From: Plantactinospora sp. KBS50
GTDB taxonomy: Bacteria; Actinomycetota; Actinomycetes; Mycobacteriales; Micromonosporaceae
DNA: 64,000 nt
Reading direction: 5' to 3'
Assembly: GCF_002285795.1 (NCBI RefSeq)
Contig: NZ_CP022961.1
Location: 3,414,001 to 3,478,000, forward strand
A model generated the notes under the pieces. That model saw only the letters and a program-made list of their open reading frames with translations. It did not search any database and was not told the origin of the DNA. Positions 50,944-60,443 of the stretch are shown here, in pieces (the stretch's first letter is position 1; each line of letters begins with the position of its first letter). The translations under genes and the position numbers were made by a program.

Positions 50944-52062
50944 TCAGCCGGAGAAGGCGCGGGACGCCGTCGCCGACTCCGCGGGCGCGACCTGCGGACC
51001 GGATCCCGCGGCGACCGCGGGCCGGCCCGCCGCTGCGGCGCCGCCGGTGGCGCCGGCCAGCCGGTACGCCCGGCGCAGCGCCGCGTAGGCCCGGTAGGCG
51101 TCGGCGGCCAGGAACCGGTGCTTGAGCCCGGTCACGCCGCCCGGCGCCGGATAGCCGTCCGCCGGCCGGTAGCGGCGGAAGTGCCGGGCCGCCCGGTGGA
51201 AGAACTCGGCGCGCAGCCGCTCGGGCAGCCGCTGGTCGTTGCCGGCGATCACCAGGTAGTGATCGACCATCAGCCGGAAGACCCGGGCCCGGAACGGCTC
51301 CGCGGCGGAGCCGATCCGGTCCAGTTCGCCGAAGACCCGCTCGTACTGGTCGAAGACGTCGAAGTGCCGCTCGCTGACGGTCCGGGTGATCCCGCCTGTC
51401 ACCCGCTGGCGGTAGTGGTAGCAGACCCGGTCCAGCACGGCGATCGTGCCGGCGCCCAGCAGCAGCGGGTGGCTGAACGCGCAGTCCTCGTACCAGCCGG
51501 GGTAGAAACGCAGGTCACGGTCGCGCAGGTGACCCCGGCGGACCACCTTGTTCCAGGCCGCGTGCTGGAACTCCACCAGGTGCGGATGCGCCGACAGTGG
51601 ACCCACGGCGCCGGCGTCGCGCAGCACCCGACTGCTCGGGTCGGTCTCGGTCCGGCCGTCCGGGTCGTACACCCGCAGGTGGTCGACCAGCAGGACGTCC
51701 GGACGGTGCGCCCGCAGCGCGGACAGCACCGCGTCGACCGATCCGGGCGGCAGCACGTCGTCGCTGTCGACGAACCAGACGTACTCCCCGCCGGCTCGGG
51801 CCAGGCCGGCGTTGCGGGCGCGGCCCAGCCCGACGTTCGACTCCAGGTGCAGCACGGTCATCCGGGGATCCGACCGGGCGTACCCGTCGAGCAGTCCCGG
51901 GCAGCCGTCCGGCGACGCGTCGTCGACCGCCACCACCTCAAGGTCGGCGCCGCCGTCGGACAGCACGGAGTCGAGGCAGGCGCGCAGGAAGGGTTCCACG
52001 CCGTACACCGGGACCACCACGGTGAGCAGCGGGTCACGGCCGGGGGAAGGTCTCGCGGTCAC
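50944..52062 (-). CDS. Family 2 glycosyltransferase
   Basis: A 372-residue GT-A enzyme of the wall-polymer type. LTVVVPVYGVEPFLRACLDSVL, VVAVDDASPDG and the donor-binding YVWFVDSDDVLPPG are clear, and PGWYEDCAFSHPLLL follows in the acceptor region. A helical C-terminal part of about 130 residues and a low-complexity Ala/Gly tail end the protein. Relatives build teichoic-acid-like or capsular polymers. The GTG at 52062 has GAGGG about eight bases upstream. It lies next to the Pse locus on the same strand and may belong to it. Confidence 0.85.
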   Translation of the reverse strand: MTARPSPGRDPLLTVVVPVYGVEPFLRACLDSVLSDGGADLEVVAVDDASPDGCPGLLDGYARSDPRMTVLHLESNVGLGRARNAGLARAGGEYVWFVDSDDVLPPGSVDAVLSALRAHRPDVLLVDHLRVYDPDGRTETDPSSRVLRDAGAVGPLSAHPHLVEFQHAAWNKVVRRGHLRDRDLRFYPGWYEDCAFSHPLLLGAGTIAVLDRVCYHYRQRVTGGITRTVSERHFDVFDQYERVFGELDRIGSAAEPFRARVFRLMVDHYLVIAGNDQRLPERLRAEFFHRAARHFRRYRPADGYPAPGGVTGLKHRFLAADAYRAYAALRRAYRLAGATGGAAAAGRPAVAAGSGPQVAPAESATASRAFSG

Positions 52063-52152
52063 CCCGACACCCTCTGTGCCGTACGTTGTCAGACCGTCAC
52101 ACCCGGGCGTGCAGCGGGCTGACACCGGGTGAACAGCGGGCAAAACGCCGTT

Positions 52153-53774
52153 TCAGCGCCGCTCGTAGAGCGCGACCGTGCCCAGGTGCAGCCGCCACAG
52201 CCGGACCAGCCGGTAGCCGCGGTCCAGCGCGGCGCGCTCCCGGCCGCCGAGGTCGGACAGGGCGTTGTCGTCGCGCCGCGCACCGAGGTACCAGATCCGG
52301 TCGGCGCCGCCCAGGCACGGCGCCGGATCCGCGCACTCCCCCGCCTCCAGTTCGCCCACCTCGGCCGCCGGGCGGACCAGCAGGACATCCCGCGGTCGGG
52401 ACCGGCCCCGGGTCTGGTAGTCGAAGCCGGAGCGCAGCGACCAGGTGCCGACCCGGCCGTACAGGATGCCGTCCGCCGGGCGCTGCCGGTCCACGATGAT
52501 CCGGGTGGCGGCCCGGAAGTCCATCCCGCCCGGGCGGCGGGGCCGCGCACGGCCCGCTGCGTCGGCACCGCCGCGGCCACGACGAGCAGCAGCGCCAGCG
52601 CGATCCGCAGCACCGGCACCGTCCGCGCCCCCGATCCGCGCAGCGCGACCGGCACCGTCCGGGCCACCGGGCCGCGCAGCGCGACCGCGGCGAGCAGGCA
52701 GACCGGCGCGAGCACGCCGATGACGTACCGCGGCACCCACATCGACGCGCCGGGCGCCGAGGCGGCCAGCAGCAGCGCCGGCGGCAGCACGGCGAGCGCC
52801 GCGAGGTCCCGGACCGGTCGGGGTCGCGGCCAGCGGGCGGCCAGCGCCAGCCCGACGAGCGGCAGCCCGACCACGGGAGCCAGGAAGATCGCGCCGGGGG
52901 CGTTCAGCACCTGGGCGAGGGTGAGGTCACCGATCCAGGCCAACTGCCGGTCGCGCTGAGCGAGGCCGAGCGCCACCAGCGGCAGCACCGGCGCCACGGC
53001 GGCCGGCACGGTGCACAGCCATCGGGTGACCGCGCGGTCGCGGCCCGGCCGGCCCCGGGACAGCACCACGACCGCGTGCCCGGCCAGCACGAGCAGGCCG
53101 ATGACGTGGGACCAGCCGAGCAGCGTGACTGCCAGGCCGTAGCGCAGCCACCGGGACCACGACGGGCGGTCCAGCGCCGCGTACAGCAGCAGGGTGGCCA
53201 GGGTCGCGAAGAGGAACTCGAAGCCGTACGGGCGGGCCTCCTGCGCGTACCGGGACAGTTGCGGAACCGCGACCAGGAACAGCCCGCCGGTCAGCCCGAC
53301 CACCGGGTCGAACAGCCGCCGGCCCAGCTCCCCGGCCAGCCCCACGCCGATCGCCACGCCCAGCAGCGAGGGCAGCCGCAGCGCCAGCTCGGAGTCGCCG
53401 AAGATCGCCGTCCAGGCGTGCACGAACAGGTAGTACGGCGCGATCACGCCGTCCAGGTGGGTGGCCTGGTGCAGGATCTGCGGTACGGTCCGGCGGGCCA
53501 CCGCCCAGGTGGCGTGCTCGTCCCAGCCGAGGGACGGGTTCCGCAGCCGGTAGCGCCCGACGACCAGCATGGCCAGTCCCGGCACCAGCGCGGGGACCAG
53601 CACGGGGACCAGCGCCCGGAGCCGGCCGATCCGGCCCGCCGACGCACCGCGCCGGACAGCGGACGGACCGGGTGGATCGGGTGGATCGGCACGGTCGGCC
53701 TGCCCGGCACGCTCGGCCTGCCCAGCACGGTCGGCCGGATCGGGGCGGTCGGTCACCGGGACCGGCGCGGTCAC
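52153..53774 (-). CDS. GT39/ArnT-like membrane glycosyltransferase, 3' frameshift
   Basis: A polyprenyl-phosphate-sugar-dependent membrane glycosyltransferase of the PMT_2 class. After a charged cytoplasmic tail with DRAGQAE/DRADPP repeats, many hydrophobic helices follow. The first lumenal loop carries the catalytic acidic motif GWDEHATWAVARR, then THLDGVIAPYYLFVHAWT and SRYAQEARPYG. The C-terminal part (MDFRAATRIIVDRQRPADG to TVALYERR) is in another frame. One added G in the run at 52525-52527 rejoins it. The GTG at 53774 overlaps the PseG stop, so it is probably the transferase that uses, or acts next to, the Pse-type sugar. Confidence 0.8.
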
Positions 53775-54834
53775 CCCGGCACCCGCTCCGGCGCCACCCG
53801 GCGCAGCAGCTCGGCCGCCACCCGCCGGACGCCGTCGCCGTCCACCGCCGCCCACGCCCGGTCGGCCAGCCCGGCCCGCCGGAGCGGGTCGGTGAGCAGG
53901 GACCGCAGGGTGGCCGTGGCCCGCGCGGCCACCGGCTCGGTCGCCAGGTCCGCGAGCCGGCCCAGGCCGGCCACCAGTCCCCGGTGGACCAGCCGGTCGT
54001 AGCCGAGCCGCTGGTTGTCCACCACCCAGACCAGCGCGGCCGGCCGGCCCAGGCAGAGCAGTTCCCAGGCGGACGTGCCGCTGGCGCCGACCACCAGGTC
54101 GGCCTCGGCCATCAGCCGGGCGAGGTCGTCGGTGGGCGCGACGACGCGCAGCCGCTGGCCGGCGGCCGGGCGCAGCTCGTGCAGGGCGGCCCGGATCGGC
54201 CCGGTCGCGCCGACAATCGTGGCCGCCAGCGGCGCACCGGTGTTCAGCAGCAGCCGGGTGAGCACCGGCGCCGCGGCGTACGCGTCGGTGCCGCCGAAGA
54301 AGCCCAGAACCCGGGGCGTACCGGTGGTGGCGGCGGTGGCGGTGGCGGTGCCGGGCGCGCGGTCCGGGCGCAGCCGGCGGACGTCGCCGCGCAGCAGGCA
54401 GTAGCGCAGCCCGGCCAGCCGGACCGCGCCCGGCGGCAGGTCGACGGCGGCCAGTTCGGCGTCCAGGTTCTGGTCGACGTACAGGTCGGCGACCGCGCCG
54501 CGCGGATCGCCGTCGACCACGGCCAGCACCACCCGGCCGTCGGCGCGCAGCGCCGGCCCGGAGGCCGGGTCGAGCGTGTACGAGTCCAGCACCACCGCGT
54601 CCAGCCGCAGTGACCGGGCCGCGGCGGCGAGCGCGGCCGGTCCGGCGGGCGCCGGATGCCAGGCCACCGGCCGGCCGGCCAGTTGCCGGGCGGCCCACGC
54701 CAGGCCGCCGACGTCGGTCAGGAAGTGCACCGCGACCCCCGGGCGACCAGCTCGTCGGCCAGCGCGAGGCACCGCATCAGATGCCCGACGCCGGTCGCCG
54801 GGCCGGCGTCGCAGCGGATACCGATCCTGGTCAT
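53771..54834 (-). CDS. pseG: PseG-like UDP-sugar hydrolase, 5' frameshift
   Basis: A GT28-fold hydrolase that removes UDP from 2,4-diacetamido-2,4,6-trideoxy-L-altrose in pseudaminic acid synthesis. The first 33 residues (MTRIGIRCDAGPATGVGHLMRC...), with the catalytic His in GVGHLMRC, are in one frame. The rest (VAVHFLTDVGG to the C-terminus) is in another. One added G in the five-base run at 54736-54740 joins them as ARGVAVHFL. Later motifs FFGGTDAY, VVGASGTSAWELLCLGRPA and VVDNQ are typical. The ATG overlaps the PseF-like gene by 4 bp. Confidence 0.85.
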
Positions 54835-55559
54835 GCCTTCGACAGTTCCTTCTGCCGTACGTGCGCGTTCAGCCGGCCCAGTTGGGGCCGCTGGGCCAGC
54901 CAGCCGGCGAGGGTGCGCAGCGGGACCGGCTCGTCGCCGAGCTGCGCCACGATCTCGCTGATCAGCCGCCAGTCCTCGGCGGTGTCCAGGGTGAGTCGCA
55001 GATGGGACAGGTCCGGTTGCAGGGTCAGCCCGGCCACCCGGAACAACTCAGGGTGAGTGTAGATGTACGAGGTGACGTGGGTGCGGTGGTAGTCGGTGGC
55101 CAGGGGGTCGAGGGCGCGCAGCACGCCCGGCCGGACGATCTCCACGTCCAGTCCGCGTGGGAGCGTACGGGCGATCGAGGTACTCAGGTAGTCCACCTCG
55201 GGCAGTGCCGCGAACGCCGCCGTGACCTGGGCGATCAGGCCCGGGTCCAGCAGCGGGCAGTCGGCGGTGAACCGCAGCACGGCCTCGCTGTCCCGGGTGT
55301 CCAGCACCCGCAGGAAGCGGCCCAGCACGTCATCGAGCGGACCGCGTTCGCAGGGCACGCCGATCCGCGCGCACTCGGCGACCACCGCGTCGTCCTCGGG
55401 CGCGGTGCTGGTGGCGACCACGAGGTCGGTCACGGCGCCGCTGGCCCGGGCCGCCCGGACCACGCGCTCCAGCACGGTCCGGTCGCCGAGCCGGCGCAGC
55501 ACCTTGCCGGGAAGCCGGGTGGAGCCCATCCGGGCCTGGATGATGCCGAGGGTGCGCAT
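54831..55559 (-). CDS. PseF/SpsF-like cytidylyltransferase
   Basis: A 242-residue nucleotidyltransferase. The N-terminus MRTLGIIQARMGSTRLPGK is the CTP-binding signature, and RFTADCPLLDPGLI supplies the metal-binding Asp. RTLPRGLDVEIV and LRLTLDTAEDWRL complete the pattern of SpsF/PseF proteins that activate nonulosonic acids with CMP. In a pse operon the natural role is CMP-pseudaminic acid formation. It precedes PseG with a 4-bp overlap. Confidence 0.85.
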   Translation of the reverse strand: MRTLGIIQARMGSTRLPGKVLRRLGDRTVLERVVRAARASGAVTDLVVATSTAPEDDAVVAECARIGVPCERGPLDDVLGRFLRVLDTRDSEAVLRFTADCPLLDPGLIAQVTAAFAALPEVDYLSTSIARTLPRGLDVEIVRPGVLRALDPLATDYHRTHVTSYIYTHPELFRVAGLTLQPDLSHLRLTLDTAEDWRLISEIVAQLGDEPVPLRTLAGWLAQRPQLGRLNAHVRQKELSKA

Positions 55560-55665
55560 GGTGGTCCTGTCCTGACGGTTCCGGATGGTCGGTCGGGTGG
55601 TGCCGGGGCGGGCGGTGGGGCCGCCGGGACCACCGCGGCGGCGGCCCGCCGCGGTGCGGGGCGGG

Positions 55666-56796
55666 TCAGCCGTCGAGGATGGCGCGCAGCGTCTCCACCA
55701 CCCGGTCCTGGTCGGACTCGGACAGGTCGACGAAGAGCGGCAGCGACAGTTGCTCGCGGTAGAACGCCTCGGCCACCGGGCACATCCCGCGCCGGTAGCC
55801 CAGGTCGGCGAAGGCCGGGTGCCAGTACACCGGGATGTAGTTCACCTGTACGCCGATGCCGGCGGCCCGCATCCGGTCGTACACCTCGCGACGCCGCCCG
55901 TCCAGGATCCGCACCGGGTACAGGTGCCGGGTGGGCTCGACCCAGGCGCGCCGGACCGGGCGGCGCAGCCCCGGCACGCCGGCCAGCAGCGTGTCGTACC
56001 GGTCGACGAGCGCCGCCCGGCGCGCCCGGAAGTGCGCCAGCCGGGCCAGTTGGGCGCTGCCCAGCGCGCACAGCACGTCCGGCAGCCGGTAGTTCAGGCC
56101 GAACTCGTGCACCTCCTGGTGCCAGCCGCCCTCGTCCGGGTCGCGCAGCAGGTCCCGGTCCCGGACCATGCCCAGGCTGCGGAACCGGGCCGCGCGGCGC
56201 AGCAGCGCCGGATCGGTGGCGGCGACCGCACCGCCCTCGCCGGTGGTGAGGTTCTTGGTGGGGAAGAACGAGAAGGTGGTCAGGTCGGCGAGGCTGCCGA
56301 CCGGCCGGTCCCGGTACGTCGAGCCGAGCGCGTGCGCGGCGTCGGCGACCAGCACGGCCCCGGCCGCCTCGGCGACCTTGCGCAGGTCGTCGTACTCGGC
56401 CGGGTGGCCCGCGTAGTCGACCGCGGCCAGCGCCCGGGTCCGGCCGTTCACCAGTGCGGCAGCGGCGGCCGGGTCGAGGTTGGCGGTCTCCTCCTCGACG
56501 TCGGCGAACAGCACCCGGGCGCCCAGCAGCACGGCCGTGGCGGCGGTCGCCACGAACGTCATGGGGCTGGTCACCACCTCGTCCCCCGGCCCGAGGCCGG
56601 CCGCCGCGTACGCGGTGTGCAGCGCGGCGGTGCCGTTGCTGACCGCGACGCAGGGGGCGCCGGCCACGGCCTCCAGGTCCCGCTCGAAGCGCCGCACCCG
56701 CGGCCCGGTGGTCAGCCAGTCGCTGCGCAGCGCGGCGACCACGGCCTCGACGTCCGTGTCGTCGATCGACTGCCGGCCGTACGGCAGCATCGTCAC
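55666..56796 (-). CDS. pseC: PseC-like UDP-sugar aminotransferase
   Basis: A 376-residue DegT/DnrJ/EryC1/StrS PLP enzyme. It should transaminate the 4-keto product of PseB to UDP-4-amino-4,6-dideoxy-L-AltNAc. PYGRQSIDDTDVEAVVAALRSDWLTTGP begins the family pattern. SNGTAALHTAYAAAG, the PLP-contact VADAAHALG and the Schiff-base Lys in FSFFPTKNLTTGEGG are clear. LNYRLPDVLCALG and VQVNYIPVYWHP follow. The GTG at 56796 overlaps the PseB stop; an ATG two codons later is an alternative. Confidence 0.9.
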   Translation of the reverse strand: MTMLPYGRQSIDDTDVEAVVAALRSDWLTTGPRVRRFERDLEAVAGAPCVAVSNGTAALHTAYAAAGLGPGDEVVTSPMTFVATAATAVLLGARVLFADVEEETANLDPAAAAALVNGRTRALAAVDYAGHPAEYDDLRKVAEAAGAVLVADAAHALGSTYRDRPVGSLADLTTFSFFPTKNLTTGEGGAVAATDPALLRRAARFRSLGMVRDRDLLRDPDEGGWHQEVHEFGLNYRLPDVLCALGSAQLARLAHFRARRAALVDRYDTLLAGVPGLRRPVRRAWVEPTRHLYPVRILDGRRREVYDRMRAAGIGVQVNYIPVYWHPAFADLGYRRGMCPVAEAFYREQLSLPLFVDLSESDQDRVVETLRAILDG

Positions 56797-57776
56797 GGCT
56801 TCTCGGCCAGGATGGCGCGCATCTGCGCCACCGACAGCCACAGGTCGTTGCTGTCCGACCGGTACGTGAAGCCGTCCGGCACCGGCGTCCCGCCCGGCGG
56901 CGTCTGGTAGCCCCAGCTGGCCACCACCGGCTGCACCAGGTACCGGTCGGCGAACCGCAGGGTCCGCCGGCTGTCGTCCGCGGAGATCATCTCCTCGTGC
57001 AGCTTCTCCCCCGGGCGCATCCCGATCTCGTGCGTCGGGGCGTCCGGAGCGACCGCCTCGACCAGGTCGAGGATGCGCATGCTGGGGATGCGCGGCACGT
57101 ACAGTTCGCCGCCCTGCATCCGCTCGAACGACTCGACCACGAACCGCACGGCCTGGTCCAGGGTGATCCAGAACCGGGTCATCCGCTTGTCGGTGACCGG
57201 CAGGCTCCGGCCGGCCGCGTCGAGCTGGCGGAACAGCGGCACCACCGAGCCGCGGCTGCCCATCACGTTGCCGTACCGGACCACCGCGAACCGGGTGGGG
57301 TGGTGTGCCGCGTAGTGGTTGCCGGCGATGAACAGCTTGTCGGCGACCAGCTTGGTGGCGCCGTACAGGTTGATCGGGCTGGACGCCTTGTCGGTGGAGA
57401 GCGCCACCACCCGCTGCACGCCGGACTCGATCGCCGAGTCGATCACGTTCTGGGAGCCCTCGATGTTGGTGTCGACGAACTCCGACGGGTTGTACTCGGC
57501 CGTGTCCACCTGCTTGAGGGCCGCGGCGTGCACCACGTGATCGATGCCGTGCATGGCCCGGACCAGTCGGTGCCGGTCCCGGATATCGCCGAGGAAGAAC
57601 CGCAGCCGCGCGTCGTTGCCGAACTGCTGCCGGACCTCGTACTGCTTGAGTTCGTCCCGGGAGAACACCACGATGCGCTGCGGATCGAGTTCGGCGAGTG
57701 CGTACCGGAGGAACGCCCGCCCGAAGGAGCCGGTGGCCCCGGTGACCAGGATGGATGATCCGGATAGAACGCTCAA
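56793..57776 (-). CDS. pseB: PseB-like UDP-GlcNAc 4,6-dehydratase (5-inverting)
   Basis: A 327-residue extended SDR that opens pseudaminic acid synthesis. It has ILVTGATGSFGRAFLRYAL at the N-terminus, VFSRDELKQYEVRQ, HAAALKQVDTAEYNP and the catalytic STDKASSPINLYGATKL, all diagnostic of PseB rather than other dehydratases. A TTG at 57776 with GGAG seven bases upstream is the best start. It is the first gene of the minus-strand glycan operon and divergent from the acyl carrier protein gene. Confidence 0.92.
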   Translation of the reverse strand: MSVLSGSSILVTGATGSFGRAFLRYALAELDPQRIVVFSRDELKQYEVRQQFGNDARLRFFLGDIRDRHRLVRAMHGIDHVVHAAALKQVDTAEYNPSEFVDTNIEGSQNVIDSAIESGVQRVVALSTDKASSPINLYGATKLVADKLFIAGNHYAAHHPTRFAVVRYGNVMGSRGSVVPLFRQLDAAGRSLPVTDKRMTRFWITLDQAVRFVVESFERMQGGELYVPRIPSMRILDLVEAVAPDAPTHEIGMRPGEKLHEEMISADDSRRTLRFADRYLVQPVVASWGYQTPPGGTPVPDGFTYRSDSNDLWLSVAQMRAILAEKP

Positions 57777-58016
57777 GACTGTGCTCCAAGGGTGCGGGTT
57801 TCGGTACGCGACCCGGCCGTGGAGATCGCCCCGGCCAGATGTTTTCGAACGCGACTCGGGTCGGAAGCATAACCACGCATCGCCGAAAGAAAAGGCGCAG
57901 AGGAATGGTCAGATAAAGCGCAAGCCGCTATTCACACACCGTTCAGCTCCGATTTGCGGACCCGACGGCACCGATGCGCGAGGGTGGGTACCCCTGCCCA
58001 CATCGAGAGAGCGACC
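57777..58016. promoter_or_regulatory. Divergent control region of the glycan and acyl operons
   Basis: This 240-bp region is AT-richer than its surroundings (GATGTTTTCGAAC, GAAAGAAAAGGCG, GGTCAGATAAAGCG) and must hold promoters for both the pse operon and the ACP operon. I cannot fix individual hexamers with confidence. Confidence 0.5.
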
Positions 58017-58259
58017 ATGCCTGAGCTGCACGAACTGCGCGACGTCTTCCGATCCTCGCTGGACCTGGCGCCCGACGCCCCGGTGGATGACCTGCGCTAC
58101 CCGACGCAAGCGTGGGACTCGCTGGCCCACATGTCCCTGGTCGCCACGATCGAGGACCGGTTCGGGGTCATGCTGGACACCGACGACGTGATCAATCTGA
58201 GCAGTTTCACCGAGGCGGTGCGCATTCTCGACAAGTACGGGGTGGAGCTTCATGACTGA
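58017..58259 (+). CDS. Acyl carrier protein
   Basis: An 80-residue acidic ACP. The phosphopantetheine attachment site is Ser35 in TQAWDSLAHMSLVATIEDRFGV, the DSL motif. It is not the housekeeping AcpP by sequence or neighbours. The ATG at 58017 is preceded by a GAGAGA stretch. It overlaps the FabG-like gene by 8 bp and so is made with it, presumably as the carrier on which an acyl group is built or reduced for this locus. Confidence 0.9.
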   Translation: MPELHELRDVFRSSLDLAPDAPVDDLRYPTQAWDSLAHMSLVATIEDRFGVMLDTDDVINLSSFTEAVRILDKYGVELHD

Positions 58260-58992
58260 GCCGCGGGTCGCGCTGGTCACCGGTGCCTCCCGCGGCATCG
58301 GCCGGGCCGTGGCCACCCGGCTGGCCGAGGCCGGCCACGATCTCGTGCTGCACGCGCGCACCACCGAGGCGGTCGAGCCGGTGGCCGAGGAACTGGCCGG
58401 GAAGTTCGGGGTACGGGCCGTGCCGGCGGCCGGCGACGTCGCCGACCCGGCCACCGGCGACGCGCTGGCCCGGCTGGTCTTCGACCGGTTCCGCCGGCTG
58501 GACGCGCTGGTGGTCAACGCCGGCACGCACGCCGCCGGGATGCTCGGGATGACCGACGACGCCCTGGTGCGGCGACTGTTCGAGGTGAACGCGGTCGGCG
58601 CGGCGTACACCCTGCAGAAGTCGGTGCGGCTGCTGCGGCGCGGCCTCGACCCGGCGGTGGTGCTCGTCTCGTCGGTGACCGGCACGGCCGGCGCCGCGGG
58701 CCAGGCCGCCTACGCGGCCAGCAAGGCCGCGGTGGCCGGGCTGGCCCGGTCCGCGGCCAAGGAACTGGGGCCGCGCGGCATCCGGGTCAACGCCGTGGCG
58801 CCGGGCTTCATCAGCACCGACATGCTGGCCACGCTGGACGAGGCCGGCCGCGCGCAGCGGGTGGCCGCCACCCCGCTGCGCCGGCTCGGCACGCCCGAGG
58901 ACGTCGCCGAGGTGGTCGAGTTCCTGCTCAGCCGCCGGGCCGGGTTCGTCACCGGGCAGGTCCTGGGCGTCGACGGGGGCATCGTGCCGTGA
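58252..58992 (+). CDS. FabG-like short-chain dehydrogenase (3-oxoacyl-ACP reductase type)
   Basis: A 246-residue classical SDR. ALVTGASRGIGRAVATRLAE is the NADP site, and VVNAGTHAAG is the NAG motif. The catalytic Ser-Tyr-Lys is in VSSVTGTAG and YAASK (Tyr154, Lys158), and GFVTGQVLGVDGGIV ends the fold. Next to an ACP, a 3-oxoacyl-ACP reductase making a 3-hydroxyacyl group is likely; sugar reductases share the fold, so this stays inference. It shares 4-bp overlap with the ligase. Confidence 0.85.
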   Translation: MTEPRVALVTGASRGIGRAVATRLAEAGHDLVLHARTTEAVEPVAEELAGKFGVRAVPAAGDVADPATGDALARLVFDRFRRLDALVVNAGTHAAGMLGMTDDALVRRLFEVNAVGAAYTLQKSVRLLRRGLDPAVVLVSSVTGTAGAAGQAAYAASKAAVAGLARSAAKELGPRGIRVNAVAPGFISTDMLATLDEAGRAQRVAATPLRRLGTPEDVAEVVEFLLSRRAGFVTGQVLGVDGGIVP

Positions 58993-60443
58993 CCCTCGCA
59001 CTCCATCCGCAGGCGCGGCTGGTCGACGCCGGGACCGGCCGGCAGGTCGACGGCGCCGAACTGGGCCGGCAGGTCGAGGCCGCCGCGGCCGCCCTCACCC
59101 GGGACGCCGAGCGGCGCCGGGCGGCCGGCGAACCCGCCGGCATCGTGCTGGCGCTGATGCCCACCGAGATCCCGGCCATCGTCCGGTACCTGGGCGCGCT
59201 GGCCGCCGGCCGGCCGGTCGCGCTGCTCGACCCGTACCTGTCCCGGGACCGGCTGGCCGGCTACCTGGACCGGTTCGCGCCGGCCCTGGTCACCGGGGTC
59301 GACGGGAGGCACGGCGGGCCGCCGGCCGGCTACCGGGCGGTCGAGCCGGCCGGGCTGGGTCCGGTCTGGTCGCGCACCGCCGCGGGCGCGGTGCAGCCGC
59401 ACCCGGCTCTGGCGCTGCTGCTGGGCACGTCCGGTTCCACCGGCAACCCCAAGCTGGTCCGGCTCTCCGGCGCGGCGCTGGCGGCCAACGCGGACGCCAT
59501 CGCGCGGTGCCTGCGGATCGATCCGGACGAGGTGGCGCCCACCACGCTGCCGCTGTTCTACTCGTACGGGCTGAGCGTGCTCAACAGTCACCTGCTGGCC
59601 GGCGGCACGGTGCTGCTGGAGCGCACCGGGTTCCTCCGGCCGGACTTCTGGACGGCGGTGCGGGAACACAAGGCGACCTCGCTGGCGGCCGTGCCGTACC
59701 AGTACGAGATGCTGCGCCGGCTGCGGTTCGACCCGGCGCAGCATCCGCTGCTGCGCACCCTCACCCAGGCCGGCGGCCGGTTGCGGCCGGAGCTGTTGGC
59801 CGACTTCGCCGCCCGCGCCGCGGACGCGGGCACCCGGATGTACGTCATGTACGGGCAGACCGAGGCGACCGCCCGGATGACCGTGCTGCCCCCGCAGCGG
59901 CTGGTCGACAAGCTCGGCTCGGTCGGCCTGCCGGTGCCCGGCGGCGCCGTGTCGATCGAGGACGGGCAGGTCGTCTACCGCGGCCCGAACGTGATGCTCG
60001 GGTACGCCGAGAGCGCCGCCGACCTGGCCCGGGGCGACGTGCTGGGCGGGGTGCTGCGCACCGGCGACCTGGGCCGGGTGGACGGGGACGGGTTCCTGTT
60101 CATCACCGGCCGGCAGTCGCGGATCGGCAAGGTGTTCGGCACCCGGGTCAACCTGGACGACGTCGAGCGGCACCTGACCGGCGCGGCACCCGTCGCGCCG
60201 AGCGAGCCGGGGGCCGACCGGGCACCCGCCGGCGGGCTCGGACCGGTCGCGGCCGTCGCCGGGGACGACCGGATCCACGTCTTCGTCGAGGGCGCCACCG
60301 ACGGGCAGGCGCGCGCCGCCCGTTCGGAACTCGCCCGGTTCCTCGGCAGCCACGTGTCCGGACTGGACGTCCGGTCGATCGACGCGCTGCCCCTGCTGTC
60401 CACCGGCAAGGTGGACTACCGTGCCCTGGAGGCCCTGCGGTGA
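58989..60443 (+). CDS. AMP-dependent acyl synthetase/ligase
   Basis: A 484-residue ANL-family enzyme. LLLGTSGSTGNPKLVRLSG is the P-loop motif A3, MYVMYGQTEATARM is A5, RTGDLGRVDGDGFLFITGR is A7, and KVFGTRVNLDDVERHL with the C-terminal Lys (STGKVDYRAL) is A8/A10. It should activate a carboxylic acid as acyl-AMP and load the neighbouring ACP. GTG 58989 overlaps the SDR stop and its own stop overlaps the LuxE-like start. Confidence 0.88.
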   Translation: MTLALHPQARLVDAGTGRQVDGAELGRQVEAAAAALTRDAERRRAAGEPAGIVLALMPTEIPAIVRYLGALAAGRPVALLDPYLSRDRLAGYLDRFAPALVTGVDGRHGGPPAGYRAVEPAGLGPVWSRTAAGAVQPHPALALLLGTSGSTGNPKLVRLSGAALAANADAIARCLRIDPDEVAPTTLPLFYSYGLSVLNSHLLAGGTVLLERTGFLRPDFWTAVREHKATSLAAVPYQYEMLRRLRFDPAQHPLLRTLTQAGGRLRPELLADFAARAADAGTRMYVMYGQTEATARMTVLPPQRLVDKLGSVGLPVPGGAVSIEDGQVVYRGPNVMLGYAESAADLARGDVLGGVLRTGDLGRVDGDGFLFITGRQSRIGKVFGTRVNLDDVERHLTGAAPVAPSEPGADRAPAGGLGPVAAVAGDDRIHVFVEGATDGQARAARSELARFLGSHVSGLDVRSIDALPLLSTGKVDYRALEALR